Position numbers and translations under genes: made by a program. This document shows positions 16,537 to 25,970 of a stretch of DNA of 64,000 nucleotides, piece after piece. Below the pieces are notes generated by a model. It saw only the letters and a list, made by a program, of their open reading frames with translations. It did no database searches and was not told the origin of the DNA. This stretch comes from Ruegeria sp. R14_0 (GTDB lineage: Bacteria; Pseudomonadota; Alphaproteobacteria; Rhodobacterales; Rhodobacteraceae), in assembly GCF_017743975.1 (NCBI RefSeq), contig NZ_JAGHRC010000011.1:81373-145372 (forward strand), read 5' to 3'. Positions within the stretch are counted from its first letter, which is position 1; each line of letters begins with the position of its first letter.

Positions 16537-18153
16537 ATGACATCCCAAGCTCGCCACACACTTCCTACACATGACGTTCTGAACCAGCCGCCGTTGCGAG
16601 GAGATACGAACGTGTGGTCGTCCGATCCGGTGCTACAGAACGCGGCGCGGTTCACCGGTGCGCGCACCGATCCGCTGGCATCCTATGGCGAGATCCTAGG
16701 CCGCGCCGAAACCCGGGAATTGGGGCGCGAGGCCAATCAGCACCCACCGGAATTGCGGCTGTTTGATCAGGGTGGCCGGCGTTTGGATGAGATACGCTTT
16801 CACCCTTCTTACCATAGGATCATGGATATCAGCCAATCCGCGGGTTACGCATGCTTGGCCTGGGACGAGCAGCCCGGAGGCCACGCCACCCATGCCGCGA
16901 TGATGTATATGGCCGGTCAGATTGAACCCGGCCATTGCTGTCCCCTGACCATGACATATGCAGCGATCCCTGCGCTTGAGGCCAACAGCGACATTGCTGC
17001 AATCTGGCGGCCCAAACTGATGGCCCGCAGCTATGATCCGTCGACGAAACCCATCGAACAAAAAACAAGCGCCACGCTGGGTATGGCAATGACCGAAAAA
17101 CAGGGTGGTTCAGACGTGCGCGCCAACACTACCATCGCCACACGGGATGGCGATCATTGGCGGTTACGCGGTCACAAATGGTTCTGTTCGGCCCCGATGT
17201 GCGACGGTTTTCTGACTTTGGCGCAGGCGCCCGGCGGGCTGACCTGTTTCCTCGTCCCCCGTTGGCTGGAAGGCGAGCGCAATGCGATCCACCTGATGCG
17301 CCTAAAAGACAAGCTGGGGAACAAGGCCAATGCCTCGTCTGAAATCGAGTATCATGACGCCCTTGCCTATCAGCTCGGGGACGAAGGCGCAGGCGTCCGC
17401 ACCATCATCGAAATGGTGCATCATACGCGCCTCGACACAGCTGTCGCGCCCGCAGGTCTGATGCGCGCTGCCCTTGCTGAGGCGCATCACTGGGTCTCAC
17501 ACCGCAGCGCTTTTCAGCGTCGTTTGATCGACCAACCCCTGATGCGCTCCGTTTTGGCGGACCTTGTGCTGGACTGGGAAGGCGCGCTGACCTTGGGCAT
17601 GCGCGTTGCACAGGCCTTTGACGGGCAGACGGACGAAGACAAAGCTTTTGCGCGCATCAGTGTCGCCCTGGCCAAGTTCCTGAACAACAAACGCTGCCCC
17701 ACAGTCGTCGTCGAAGCGATGGAGGTGCTGGGCGGCATGGGCTACGTGGAAGACACTCAGATGCCCCTCCTCTACCGCGAAGCGCCGCTCAACAGCATTT
17801 GGGAGGGGTCAGGCAACGTGATCTGTCTGGACATTCTGCGCACCATCGCCCGCGACCCATTGGCGGCCGAGGCGTTGCAGGCGGAACTGGACAAGGCAAC
17901 CGGGACCGACCGGCGTTATGACCAGGCGCTGAAGGCCCACCGCGAACGCTGGCCCGGAACGCCCGCAGAAGCCGAAGCGCGCTGGTTTGCCGAGAATACG
18001 GCGCTGCTGCTGACGGCCTGTCAGTTGTTGCGCCACGCCCCTAACGCAGTGGCGGATGGCTATATCGCGGCACGGCTCATGGGCCATAGCGGGCGGATCC
18101 CTGGGGCGGTGTCCGGTTTGGACACGGATGCCTTGGTCGCACGCCTGGGCTGA
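16537..18153 (+). CDS. aidB: AidB-like acyl-CoA dehydrogenase family protein
   Basis: 538 residues. The length and the segments TEKQGGSDVRANTT, LRGHKWFCSAPMCDGFL and REAPLNSIWEGSGNV match the AidB branch of acyl-CoA dehydrogenases, flavoproteins of the adaptive response to DNA alkylation. In E. coli AidB binds FAD and DNA; a genuine dehydrogenase substrate is not established. No Ada box was recognised upstream. It lies between yidD and ttcA, not in an ada operon. Confidence 0.85.
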   Translation: MTSQARHTLPTHDVLNQPPLRGDTNVWSSDPVLQNAARFTGARTDPLASYGEILGRAETRELGREANQHPPELRLFDQGGRRLDEIRFHPSYHRIMDISQSAGYACLAWDEQPGGHATHAAMMYMAGQIEPGHCCPLTMTYAAIPALEANSDIAAIWRPKLMARSYDPSTKPIEQKTSATLGMAMTEKQGGSDVRANTTIATRDGDHWRLRGHKWFCSAPMCDGFLTLAQAPGGLTCFLVPRWLEGERNAIHLMRLKDKLGNKANASSEIEYHDALAYQLGDEGAGVRTIIEMVHHTRLDTAVAPAGLMRAALAEAHHWVSHRSAFQRRLIDQPLMRSVLADLVLDWEGALTLGMRVAQAFDGQTDEDKAFARISVALAKFLNNKRCPTVVVEAMEVLGGMGYVEDTQMPLLYREAPLNSIWEGSGNVICLDILRTIARDPLAAEALQAELDKATGTDRRYDQALKAHRERWPGTPAEAEARWFAENTALLLTACQLLRHAPNAVADGYIAARLMGHSGRIPGAVSGLDTDALVARLG

Positions 18154-18197
18154 CCCGAATACTTGCCCGTTTGCGTCAACTGCTGTAGGGGCAGCGC

Positions 18198-19091
18198 ATG
18201 TTTGACGAAGCTGACGATATCCACCCGCTCTTTGCTGGCGCGCCCTCGACGACCGAGTTCAAGAAGCTGCGCAAGCGAATCGTGCGCCAAACCCGTGAGG
18301 CCATCGAGCAATATGGGATGGTGGACCCATCGGCTCACGACAAGGATGGCAAACCGCCTCGCTGGCTGGTCTGCCTGTCGGGCGGCAAGGACAGCTATAC
18401 CCTGCTGGCCGTTCTGTACGAGCTGAAATGGCGCGGCCTTCTGCCCGTTGACCTGCTGGCCTGCAATCTGGATCAGGGACAGCCCGGCTTTCCGGCCACC
18501 GTTTTGCCCGAGTTTCTGGAACGTATGGGCGTTCCGCACAGGATCGAATATCAGGACACGTATTCCGTTGTAATGGACAAGGTCCCGCAAGGTCGGACCT
18601 ATTGTGCACTCTGTTCTCGTCTGCGTCGCGGCAACTTGTATCGCATCGCGCGCGAGGAAGGATGCAGCGCCGTGGTGCTGGGCCATCACCGCGATGATAT
18701 TCTTGAGACGTTCTTCATGAACCTCTTCCACGGCGGCCGTCTGGCTACCATGCCGCCCAAGCTGGTCAACGAAGAAGGCGACCTGTTCGTCTTTCGCCCT
18801 CTTGCCCATGTGGCTGAGGCCGATTGCGAGAAATTCGCCAACGCCATGAACTACCCCATCATCCCCTGCGATCTTTGCGGCAGCCAGGACGGGTTGCAGC
18901 GCCAGCAGGTGAAACAGATTCTCGACCAGTGGGAAAAGAACAGCCCCGGCCGCCGCCAGGTGATGTTCCGAGCGTTGACCAACGCGCGTCCATCTCATCT
19001 TTTGGACCCGAAACTATTTGATTTTCAGAACCTTATGCTCAATTCGGGTGAAAAAGACCTCAATTCGGACGAGATTCCGCAGCTGCGTTAA
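18198..19091 (+). CDS. ttcA: tRNA 2-thiocytidine(32) synthetase TtcA
   Basis: 297 residues. The PP-loop SGGKDS (61-66) binds ATP. Two CxxC pairs (C136/C139 in YCALC and C224/C227 in PCDLC) supply iron-sulfur cluster ligands. It thiolates cytidine 32 of some tRNAs. A purine-rich site precedes the ATG. The length is normal. Confidence 0.94.
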   Translation: MFDEADDIHPLFAGAPSTTEFKKLRKRIVRQTREAIEQYGMVDPSAHDKDGKPPRWLVCLSGGKDSYTLLAVLYELKWRGLLPVDLLACNLDQGQPGFPATVLPEFLERMGVPHRIEYQDTYSVVMDKVPQGRTYCALCSRLRRGNLYRIAREEGCSAVVLGHHRDDILETFFMNLFHGGRLATMPPKLVNEEGDLFVFRPLAHVAEADCEKFANAMNYPIIPCDLCGSQDGLQRQQVKQILDQWEKNSPGRRQVMFRALTNARPSHLLDPKLFDFQNLMLNSGEKDLNSDEIPQLR

Positions 19092-19162
19092 CGAGTGACT
19101 CAGAATGGTTTCCTAGGGTCGACCAGAGCGTTTTGGACGCAAGGTAGAGGCCCGAACAACCG

Positions 19163-20695
19163 ATGTGGAAACATATCTCACTCAACAAAACCTTTGACTC
19201 TCTGACCGCGGCGCTAAGCGGACCCCCCGCTTTGGCATTTGCGCCAGCGATCAGTCTGGCTGCCTACTGGACGGGTGGGGAACGTGCGTTGATCGTCGTG
19301 GCCCTTGCGCTGCCGGTCGTATTTGCATTGGCGGCGTCGACCGCGAACCGGGCCGGGAAACACGCCGGAGCCGATGGCGGTCTTACCCCCATCGAGACCT
19401 TTGCGCATGAGATGGGCACGCTGATAAAAAATCCACGCACAGATCATGACGCCGCATGCATGATTGTCGAACTGGACGGATTCCCCGACTTTCTGGATTT
19501 GCATGGGAATGCGGCCGGCCAACTGATGGCCGATCAGTTCCGCAGCCGGGTTCTATCGGTCATCCGTTCGCAGGACATTGCCACGGGTCTGGATCAGGGC
19601 AAGATCGTCATTGGCCTGCCTGCATCACCTACTCTTGATCTCGAAGCCTGCATTCAGATGTCAGGACGTATTCAAGCCGCGGTTGACGAACCGATCGTTT
19701 TGAACGGTACAAGTGTCTATGTGTCTTGTTCGATCGGATTCTGCCTGCAATCCACGCTTTCAGATCACACCTTTGCCGACTGGATCGAAGCCGCAAGCGC
19801 GGCCTTAAGCGAAGCGCAGCGGAACGGCCCCGCCACTATCCGTGCTTACACGCCAGAAACATATCGCCGGGCCCGTGTCCGTGCGAATCTGCGCAGCGAG
19901 TTTCTTGCAGCTTTGGACAGCGGCGAAATCCGTCCTTGGTTTCAGCCGCAAATCTCGACGGACACTGGGCAAATCACGGGATTCGAGGCTTTGGCCCGGT
20001 GGGAACACCCACAAAAGGGTGTGCTGGGGCCGCAGGTTTTCCTGCCGTTTGCCGAACAGGCTGACCTTATGGAACGGCTGGGCCAGGTTATGCGCCACCA
20101 CGCGTTTGACGCGATGCGCGAATGGGACCGGGCAGGCCTTATCGTGCCGCGGATTGGGGTGAACTTCTCGTCGGACGAACTGCGCGACCCGGCGCTGATT
20201 GACCGTTTGAGATGGGAGCTGGACCAAAGTGACCTGACCCCTGATCGACTGGCCGTGGAAATCCTTGAAACCGTGTTCTCCCGCCGTCCGGACGACGTGA
20301 TAACACGCAATGTGACGAGCATGTCAAAGCTGGGCTGCTGCATTGACCTGGACGACTTTGGGACAGGTCACGCGTCCATTGCGTCGATCAAACGCTTTGA
20401 TGTGTCACGCATCAAGATCGACCGCTCATTTGTGGCCAAGGCAGACCGCGACGCCAGCCAACAGCAACTGGTGAGTGCGATTCTGACCATGGCAGAACGG
20501 CTGAGCGTCGAGACCCTGGCCGAAGGGGTCGAGACGCCCGGTGAACATGCTCTGATGGCGCAGCTGGGCTGTGATCACGTTCAGGGCTTTGGGATTGCAA
20601 AGCCCATGCCGTTCGAAAAAACGATGGATTGGATGGCTGCACATCAGAACAAGCTGAACGGAATGCCGAAAATCGGACGCAAAGCAGGCCCATAG
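19163..20695 (+). CDS. EAL-domain c-di-GMP phosphodiesterase with degenerate GGDEF
   Basis: 510 residues. Two N-terminal hydrophobic segments (about 20-36 and 42-58) suggest membrane anchoring. A GGDEF-like fold follows with LDQGK (142-147) in place of GGDEF, so cyclase activity is unlikely. The EAL domain has E275 in GFEALARW, GVNFSS, LDDFGTGHASI, RIKIDRSF and ETLAEGVE, the residues expected for an active phosphodiesterase. It probably lowers c-di-GMP and so affects motility or attachment. It stands alone between ttcA and yidC. Confidence 0.88.
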   Translation: MWKHISLNKTFDSLTAALSGPPALAFAPAISLAAYWTGGERALIVVALALPVVFALAASTANRAGKHAGADGGLTPIETFAHEMGTLIKNPRTDHDAACMIVELDGFPDFLDLHGNAAGQLMADQFRSRVLSVIRSQDIATGLDQGKIVIGLPASPTLDLEACIQMSGRIQAAVDEPIVLNGTSVYVSCSIGFCLQSTLSDHTFADWIEAASAALSEAQRNGPATIRAYTPETYRRARVRANLRSEFLAALDSGEIRPWFQPQISTDTGQITGFEALARWEHPQKGVLGPQVFLPFAEQADLMERLGQVMRHHAFDAMREWDRAGLIVPRIGVNFSSDELRDPALIDRLRWELDQSDLTPDRLAVEILETVFSRRPDDVITRNVTSMSKLGCCIDLDDFGTGHASIASIKRFDVSRIKIDRSFVAKADRDASQQQLVSAILTMAERLSVETLAEGVETPGEHALMAQLGCDHVQGFGIAKPMPFEKTMDWMAAHQNKLNGMPKIGRKAGP

Positions 20696-20817
20696 ACGCG
20701 AATTAACACTATGGAACGCTGATCCGAGGTGAAATAAAGGCGATTCCGCTTGACCTTTGGCCCTGCACTCTGTTGAACCCAGCGGGTGTCTTTCACTGCT
20801 CAAGGTGGCTGTCCCAG

Positions 20818-22647
20818 ATGGACGATCAGAATAAGAATCTCATCCTCGCAACCGCGCTCAGCTTTCTGGTGATCCTGGTTTGGTTCGTGCTCTTTCCTCC
20901 GCCCGAGCAGACCACTCCTCCAGAAGCGACCGAGATCAGTGCTACGGACGGAACCGAGATTCAAACGCCCAGCGCAGCGGGAACGAACACCGTCGGCGAA
21001 GCCACAGCAGACGCAACCGAAGTTGCACCTGACGCGCAGGCCCCACGGATCGACATTGAAACGCCGCGCCTGAAGGGCAGCCTGTCCTTGTCCGGTGGCC
21101 GCATCGATGAGCTGTTCCTGAAGGACTACAAAGTCTCGATCGACGAAGGCGCGCCCATCGTTGAACTGCTTTCGCCCGTGGGCTCCGACTCTGCCTACTA
21201 CGCCCTGTACGGCTGGGCACCGGGTGCAGGTGTCGCCGGAGCTGATGTACCCGGCCCGAACACCCTGTGGACCGTCGAAAGCGGCGAGACACTCGGGGTA
21301 GATGCGCCCGTGACGCTGAAATGGGACAACGGCAAGGGTCTAACCTTCCGCCGCACCATCGCGGTTGACCAAGACTATATGTTCACCGTCACCCAGTCCG
21401 TCCAGAACGACACCCAGGCCGAAGTCGGCATGGCCCCCTATGGGATTCTGGCTCGCCACGGCATTGGCGAAGACGGCGAACTGCCGGGTCTGAAGAACTT
21501 CTTCATCTTGCATGAAGGCGTGATGGTCATGGCTGATGGCGTGCTGGACGAAATCGACTATGGCGACGTGCGCGACTTTGACATTGATCCGAACGAACGT
21601 GCGCAGGCCGAGGTCTTTCAGGTCAAAGAAGGTGGCTGGGTCGGCTTCACCGATCACTATTGGATGACGACCCTGATCCCCGAAGAAGGGGCCGCCTTCA
21701 AGGCCGCTGCAAAATACGACGCACGTCGCAAGATCTATCAGACAGAAACCGTCCTGCCGACCGTCGCAGTTGCACCGGGCGCGACCGAAGAGGTCACGAC
21801 GCGGCTGTTTGCGGGCGCAAAGGAATGGGAGACGATCCGAGAGTATCAAGCCGATGGCGTTCAGAAGTTCATCGACAGCATTGACTGGGGTTGGTTCTAT
21901 TTCCTGACCAAGCCTATCTTCTGGCTGCTGCACTACCTCAATGCCTTGATCGGCAACATGGGTTGGTCGATCATCGGCCTGACCCTGATCATCAAGGCGA
22001 TCCTGTTCCCGCTGGCGTTCAAATCCTACGTTTCAATGGCGAAGATGAAAGAGCTGCAGCCGCAGATGGAGGCCTTGAAAGAGGCCGCAGGCGACGATCG
22101 CCAGAAGATGCAGCAAGGCATGATGGAGCTGTACAAGAAAGAAAAGGTGAACCCGGCCGCGGGCTGTTTGCCGATCCTGATGCAGATCCCGATCTTCTTC
22201 TCGCTGTATAAAGTGATCTTTGTCACTATCGAACTGCGCCAGGCCCCTTGGTTTGGCCCCTTCCGGGACCTCAGCGCCCCGGATCCGACCTCGATCATGA
22301 ACCTGTTTGGCCTTCTGCCTTGGGCTGGGCCGCAGCCTGATACGTTCATGGCACTGATCTTCATCGGTATCCTGCCGCTGCTGCTGGGTATCTCGATGTG
22401 GCTGCAGCAAAAGCTGAACCCGGCACCAACCGACCCGACGCAGGCGATGATCTTTGCCTGGATGCCGTGGGTGTTCATGTTCATGCTGGGCAGCTTTGCA
22501 AGCGGGCTGGTGGTGTACTGGATCGCAAACAACACGATCACCTTCACGCAACAGTATTTGATCATGCGCAGCCAGGGTTACAAACCTGATGTGTTTGGCA
22601 ACATAAAATCCGGTTTCAAACGAACGCCGAAAACGGATGACAAATGA
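20818..22647 (+). CDS. yidC: Membrane protein insertase YidC
   Basis: 609 residues from ATG 20818 (MDDQNKNLILATALSFLVIL), preceded by AAGGTGG. N-terminal membrane anchor, a large periplasmic beta domain (about 90-350) and the C-terminal five-helix insertase core including the GWSIIGLTLIIKAILFPLAF region. It inserts and folds inner-membrane proteins with or without SecYEG. Its stop overlaps the MOSC gene start (ATGA). Confidence 0.96.
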   Translation: MDDQNKNLILATALSFLVILVWFVLFPPPEQTTPPEATEISATDGTEIQTPSAAGTNTVGEATADATEVAPDAQAPRIDIETPRLKGSLSLSGGRIDELFLKDYKVSIDEGAPIVELLSPVGSDSAYYALYGWAPGAGVAGADVPGPNTLWTVESGETLGVDAPVTLKWDNGKGLTFRRTIAVDQDYMFTVTQSVQNDTQAEVGMAPYGILARHGIGEDGELPGLKNFFILHEGVMVMADGVLDEIDYGDVRDFDIDPNERAQAEVFQVKEGGWVGFTDHYWMTTLIPEEGAAFKAAAKYDARRKIYQTETVLPTVAVAPGATEEVTTRLFAGAKEWETIREYQADGVQKFIDSIDWGWFYFLTKPIFWLLHYLNALIGNMGWSIIGLTLIIKAILFPLAFKSYVSMAKMKELQPQMEALKEAAGDDRQKMQQGMMELYKKEKVNPAAGCLPILMQIPIFFSLYKVIFVTIELRQAPWFGPFRDLSAPDPTSIMNLFGLLPWAGPQPDTFMALIFIGILPLLLGISMWLQQKLNPAPTDPTQAMIFAWMPWVFMFMLGSFASGLVVYWIANNTITFTQQYLIMRSQGYKPDVFGNIKSGFKRTPKTDDK

Positions 22648-23381
22648 CCGGTGAAGTGACCAGCCTCTGGCGGCATCCGATCAAAAGCCACGGTCGTGAA
22701 GCTGTGCAATCCGTAACCATGACCCCCGGGCAGACCATGCCCGGGGATCGTGTTTGGGCGGTTGCGCATGAGGCGTCCAAAGCGGACGGGTCGGATTGGG
22801 TGCCGTGCGCCAATTTCAGCCGTTGCGCGAAGGCGCCGCAGTTGATGGCGATTTCGGCCCGGACCAACGGGAACAGCCTGACCCTGTCTCACCCAGATCG
22901 TACCGATTTGACCTTTGACCCGGATCACGAGGCTCAGGCCTTTCTGGACTGGGTCAAACCGCTGATGCCCGCGGACCGCGCTGCGTCGGCGCGAATCATC
23001 AGGGTCCCGGGGCGCGGCATGACCGACAGTGATTTCCCATCGATCAGCCTGTGCAACATGGCATCGAACCGCGCAGTCGGGCAAAAGCTGGATACCGATC
23101 TGTCGATCCATCGCTGGCGCGGAAACATCTGGTTTGATGGTTTGCCGCTGTGGGAAGAATTCGACTGGGTTGGTCGCGAGGTTCAGGTTGGCGCGGTCGT
23201 GTTCCAAGTGCGCGAACGGATTACCCGCTGTTTGGCTACAACCGCCAACCCTGGCACAGGCCAGCGCGATGCTGACACTCTTGGCGCATTGGAAACATGG
23301 GGTCATCAGGATTTCGGCGTCTATGCCGAAGTTATCCGAGGTGGCGAAATCTCGGTCGGCGACAAGGTGCATCTGTTATGA
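22644..23381 (+). CDS. MOSC-domain protein
   Basis: 245 residues. The N-terminal part (SLWRHPIKSHGRE) is the MOSC beta-barrel form and the C-terminal part holds the conserved cysteine in ITRCLATTANP, the sulfur-carrying residue of MOSC proteins. Related to YcbX and mARC, which are molybdenum-cofactor N-hydroxylate reductases; the substrate here is unknown. Overlaps yidC upstream and yihA downstream by four bases each, so one operon. Confidence 0.85.
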   Translation: MTGEVTSLWRHPIKSHGREAVQSVTMTPGQTMPGDRVWAVAHEASKADGSDWVPCANFSRCAKAPQLMAISARTNGNSLTLSHPDRTDLTFDPDHEAQAFLDWVKPLMPADRAASARIIRVPGRGMTDSDFPSISLCNMASNRAVGQKLDTDLSIHRWRGNIWFDGLPLWEEFDWVGREVQVGAVVFQVRERITRCLATTANPGTGQRDADTLGALETWGHQDFGVYAEVIRGGEISVGDKVHLL

Positions 23382-24031
23382 ACACTCTGCCTTTCCCGTT
23401 GGCCGAAGACCCGGATGAATTCGCGTTGGAGCGTGGCCGCAAACTGTTTGCGGGACCGTCCGAGTTCGTCAAAGGCGTGGTCGCTATGAATGGCCTGCCG
23501 GCCCCTGACCGGCTTGAGGTCTGCTTTGCAGGCCGGTCCAACGTGGGAAAATCCAGCCTGATCAACGCCCTGACCGGCACCAAAGGTCTGGCGCGCGCGT
23601 CAAACACGCCGGGCCGCACACAAGAAATCAACTTTTTCACCCAAGGCCCCGAGCTGTATTTGGTGGACCTGCCCGGATATGGATACGCCAACGCCCCGGT
23701 GAAGGTCGTCGAAAAATGGCAACGCCTGCTGAAACAGTACTTGAGCGGTCGTCAAACCCTGCGCCGGGCCTTTGTACTGATTGACTCGCGTCATGGGGTG
23801 AAACCCGTTGATGCCGAAATCATGAAGCTGCTGGACACCAGCGCCGTGACGTTTCAATGCGTGATGACCAAGGCCGACAAGGTGAAGGCCAACGATCGTC
23901 AGAAAGTTCTGGAGCAGGTACGCGGTGCGTTGTCCAAACACCCCGCTGCGTTCCCCGAGATCGTCCTGACCTCGTCCGAGAAAGGTGACGGCGTCCCGAC
24001 CCTTCGTTCGATTATCGCGCATCTGGAATGA
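23378..24031 (+). CDS. yihA: Ribosome biogenesis GTPase YihA/YsxC (EngB)
   Basis: 217 residues from ATG 23378. G1 GRSNVGKSS, G3 DLPGYG and G4 TKAD motifs are visible, with the EngB-type switch TPGRTQEINFF. It assists large-subunit assembly. Both ends overlap neighbours by ATGA, so its translation is coupled to the MOSC and DUF2946 genes. Confidence 0.95.
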   Translation: MNTLPFPLAEDPDEFALERGRKLFAGPSEFVKGVVAMNGLPAPDRLEVCFAGRSNVGKSSLINALTGTKGLARASNTPGRTQEINFFTQGPELYLVDLPGYGYANAPVKVVEKWQRLLKQYLSGRQTLRRAFVLIDSRHGVKPVDAEIMKLLDTSAVTFQCVMTKADKVKANDRQKVLEQVRGALSKHPAAFPEIVLTSSEKGDGVPTLRSIIAHLE

Positions 24032-24396
24032 GTTTCGTAACCCCCATTTTCCCTGTGCTGACGGTGTTGGCGCTGGTGCTGACCAGTGCAATCCCGCAGG
24101 GCTGGATGCCAGCAATGGGCAGCGACGGGAAAGTGCTGCTGGTGATCTGCACCGGCGAAGGAACGGTTGAACAATGGGTTGATCTGGACCCGGACGAACC
24201 CACACATGACGACACGGATCAGCGCATCCTGTGCCCTTTCGCGGGTATAGGCGCTGATACTGTCCTGCCCTCGGTCGGCGCGGTTGTGCCGTTCGCTGCA
24301 TCAATCCAGCCCCGCTGGGTTCATCGTGACTTTACCCATCGCAGCGCCGGGTTCTACGCCCGCTACGATGCCAGGGCTCCGCCCCTCTTCTCCTGA
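24028..24396 (+). CDS. DUF2946-like small exported protein
   Basis: 122 residues. The N-terminal hydrophobic stretch could be a signal or anchor, followed by the CTGEGT and CPFAG region typical of DUF2946. The function is unknown; such genes often sit beside PepSY or TonB-type metal uptake genes, as here. Start overlaps the yihA stop. Confidence 0.65.
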   Translation: MSFVTPIFPVLTVLALVLTSAIPQGWMPAMGSDGKVLLVICTGEGTVEQWVDLDPDEPTHDDTDQRILCPFAGIGADTVLPSVGAVVPFAASIQPRWVHRDFTHRSAGFYARYDARAPPLFS

Positions 24397-24462
24397 TTCA
24401 CTTCCTTCCTTGTGAACCTGCGCAGGCGCTGCGCGGGGCAATTTTCGAATCCGGAGACTAAA

Positions 24463-25866
24463 ATGGCATTGGATAGCCAATCCCTGGGGGACACCCCGGC
24501 GCAGAATACTGCTGCGCAAAAATTCTATTTCGCCGCCTGGCGGTGGCATTTCTATGCGGGGATTTTCGTCATCCCCTTTTTGATCGTTCTGGCCGTAACG
24601 GGGCTGATGATGATGTTCATCACTCAATTTGACGGCCGTGACGGTGAAAAAATCGCGGTAGAGGTTCAGGGCACCGCCCTGCCCGCCTCACAACAAGCCG
24701 AAATCGCCCTAGCCACGGTGCCCGGTACAGTCGTTGAGTGGATCGGCCCCAAAGCGACTGATCTGGCCACCGTGTTCCGTATCAAGACCGAAGAAGGCCA
24801 GCGCCTTGTGGCCGTTGACCCCTATGCCGGGGACGTTCTGCAAGTTTGGGACCGCCGCGCGGGTTGGTATGATCTGGCGGACAACATTCACTCGACCCTT
24901 CTGATCGGCACAACCGGCGACCGCATTCTTGAGATCGCCGCCGGGTTGAGCCTGTTGCTGGTCTTCACTGGCCTCTACCTGTGGTGGCCGCGCGGCAACG
25001 CAATCGCCGCGTTCGTCCCGAATCTGCGCGCGCGGGGCCGCGCTTTTTGGAAGTCCCTGCACGCGGTGGTCGGGTATTGGATGTCCGGTTTGCTGGTGGT
25101 CTTCCTGATCTCGGGCCTGTCCTGGGCGGGCGTCTGGGGCGGCATGATCGTGCAACCATGGAGCAGTTTCCCAGCCGAGAAATGGGACAATGTTCCCTTG
25201 TCTGACGAGACCCATGCCAGCATGAACCACGGTCATCAGAACGACGTCCCTTGGGCGCTGGAACAGACACCTATGCCTGCCTCGGGTTCTGACGCCGGAA
25301 TCGACGGCGTACCCCAAGGCACACCCGTGGACATCGATGCCCTCGTGGCGCTTGGCACCGCGCTGGACATGACTGGACGTTTCCGGGTCGCATATCCGGG
25401 CGGGGAAAATGGCGTCTGGACGCTGAACCGGGACAGTATGAGCAGCGACTCGACCGATCCGGTGAATGACCGGACAGTGCATGTGGATCAGTACACCGGC
25501 AAGATCCTCGCCGACGTTCGGTACGAAGACTATTCGCTGATGGGTAAATCCATGGCCCTCGGTATCCCGTTTCACATGGGCCTGATGGGAACGTGGAACT
25601 TTGTCCTGAACCTGGTCTTCTGCCTGTCGGTCATCTTTGTCTGCATCTCGGGCGCGATAATGTGGGTCAAGCGTCGGCCACAGCGCGCAGGGCGACTGGC
25701 GGCACCACCAATGCCATCTGAGATGCCGTTGTGGAAAGGGGCCGTTCTGATTGGCCTGTTCACTGCAATGGCCTTCCCCTTGGTCGGGCTGACCCTCCTG
25801 GCCGTGCTGGCGCTGGACTTGCTATTGATCAGCAATATCCCGGCTGTGAAACGCGCCATGAGCTGA
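24463..25866 (+). CDS. PepSY-associated transmembrane protein
   Basis: 467 residues from ATG 24463, supported by CCGGAGAC upstream. Membrane helix near 30-50 after the motif WRWHFYAGIF, a PepSY domain, then paired helices and further PepSY (MGKSMALGIPFHMGLMG), ending in two to three helices. This is the PiuB-like iron-regulated membrane protein family, often linked to siderophore or haem reduction at the inner membrane. The metal is not known here. Confidence 0.82.
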   Translation: MALDSQSLGDTPAQNTAAQKFYFAAWRWHFYAGIFVIPFLIVLAVTGLMMMFITQFDGRDGEKIAVEVQGTALPASQQAEIALATVPGTVVEWIGPKATDLATVFRIKTEEGQRLVAVDPYAGDVLQVWDRRAGWYDLADNIHSTLLIGTTGDRILEIAAGLSLLLVFTGLYLWWPRGNAIAAFVPNLRARGRAFWKSLHAVVGYWMSGLLVVFLISGLSWAGVWGGMIVQPWSSFPAEKWDNVPLSDETHASMNHGHQNDVPWALEQTPMPASGSDAGIDGVPQGTPVDIDALVALGTALDMTGRFRVAYPGGENGVWTLNRDSMSSDSTDPVNDRTVHVDQYTGKILADVRYEDYSLMGKSMALGIPFHMGLMGTWNFVLNLVFCLSVIFVCISGAIMWVKRRPQRAGRLAAPPMPSEMPLWKGAVLIGLFTAMAFPLVGLTLLAVLALDLLLISNIPAVKRAMS

Positions 25867-25871
25867 CCTAG

Positions 25872-25904
25872 ATGGGCCGTCCCGGACCACCCGAGACGGC
25901 CCAT
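25872..25904 (+). terminator. Strong hairpin after the PepSY gene
   Basis: ATGGGCCGTC (25872-25881) pairs perfectly with GACGGCCCAT (25895-25904), loop 13 nt. There is no long T-run, so it may be a factor-dependent terminator or a stabilising hairpin. Confidence 0.5.
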
Positions 25905-25970
25905 TCCCCGATCCGGTCTTGGCAGCGCGTCACAAACCTCCTAACACGGAACCTCAAAGGGACAGCAGCC

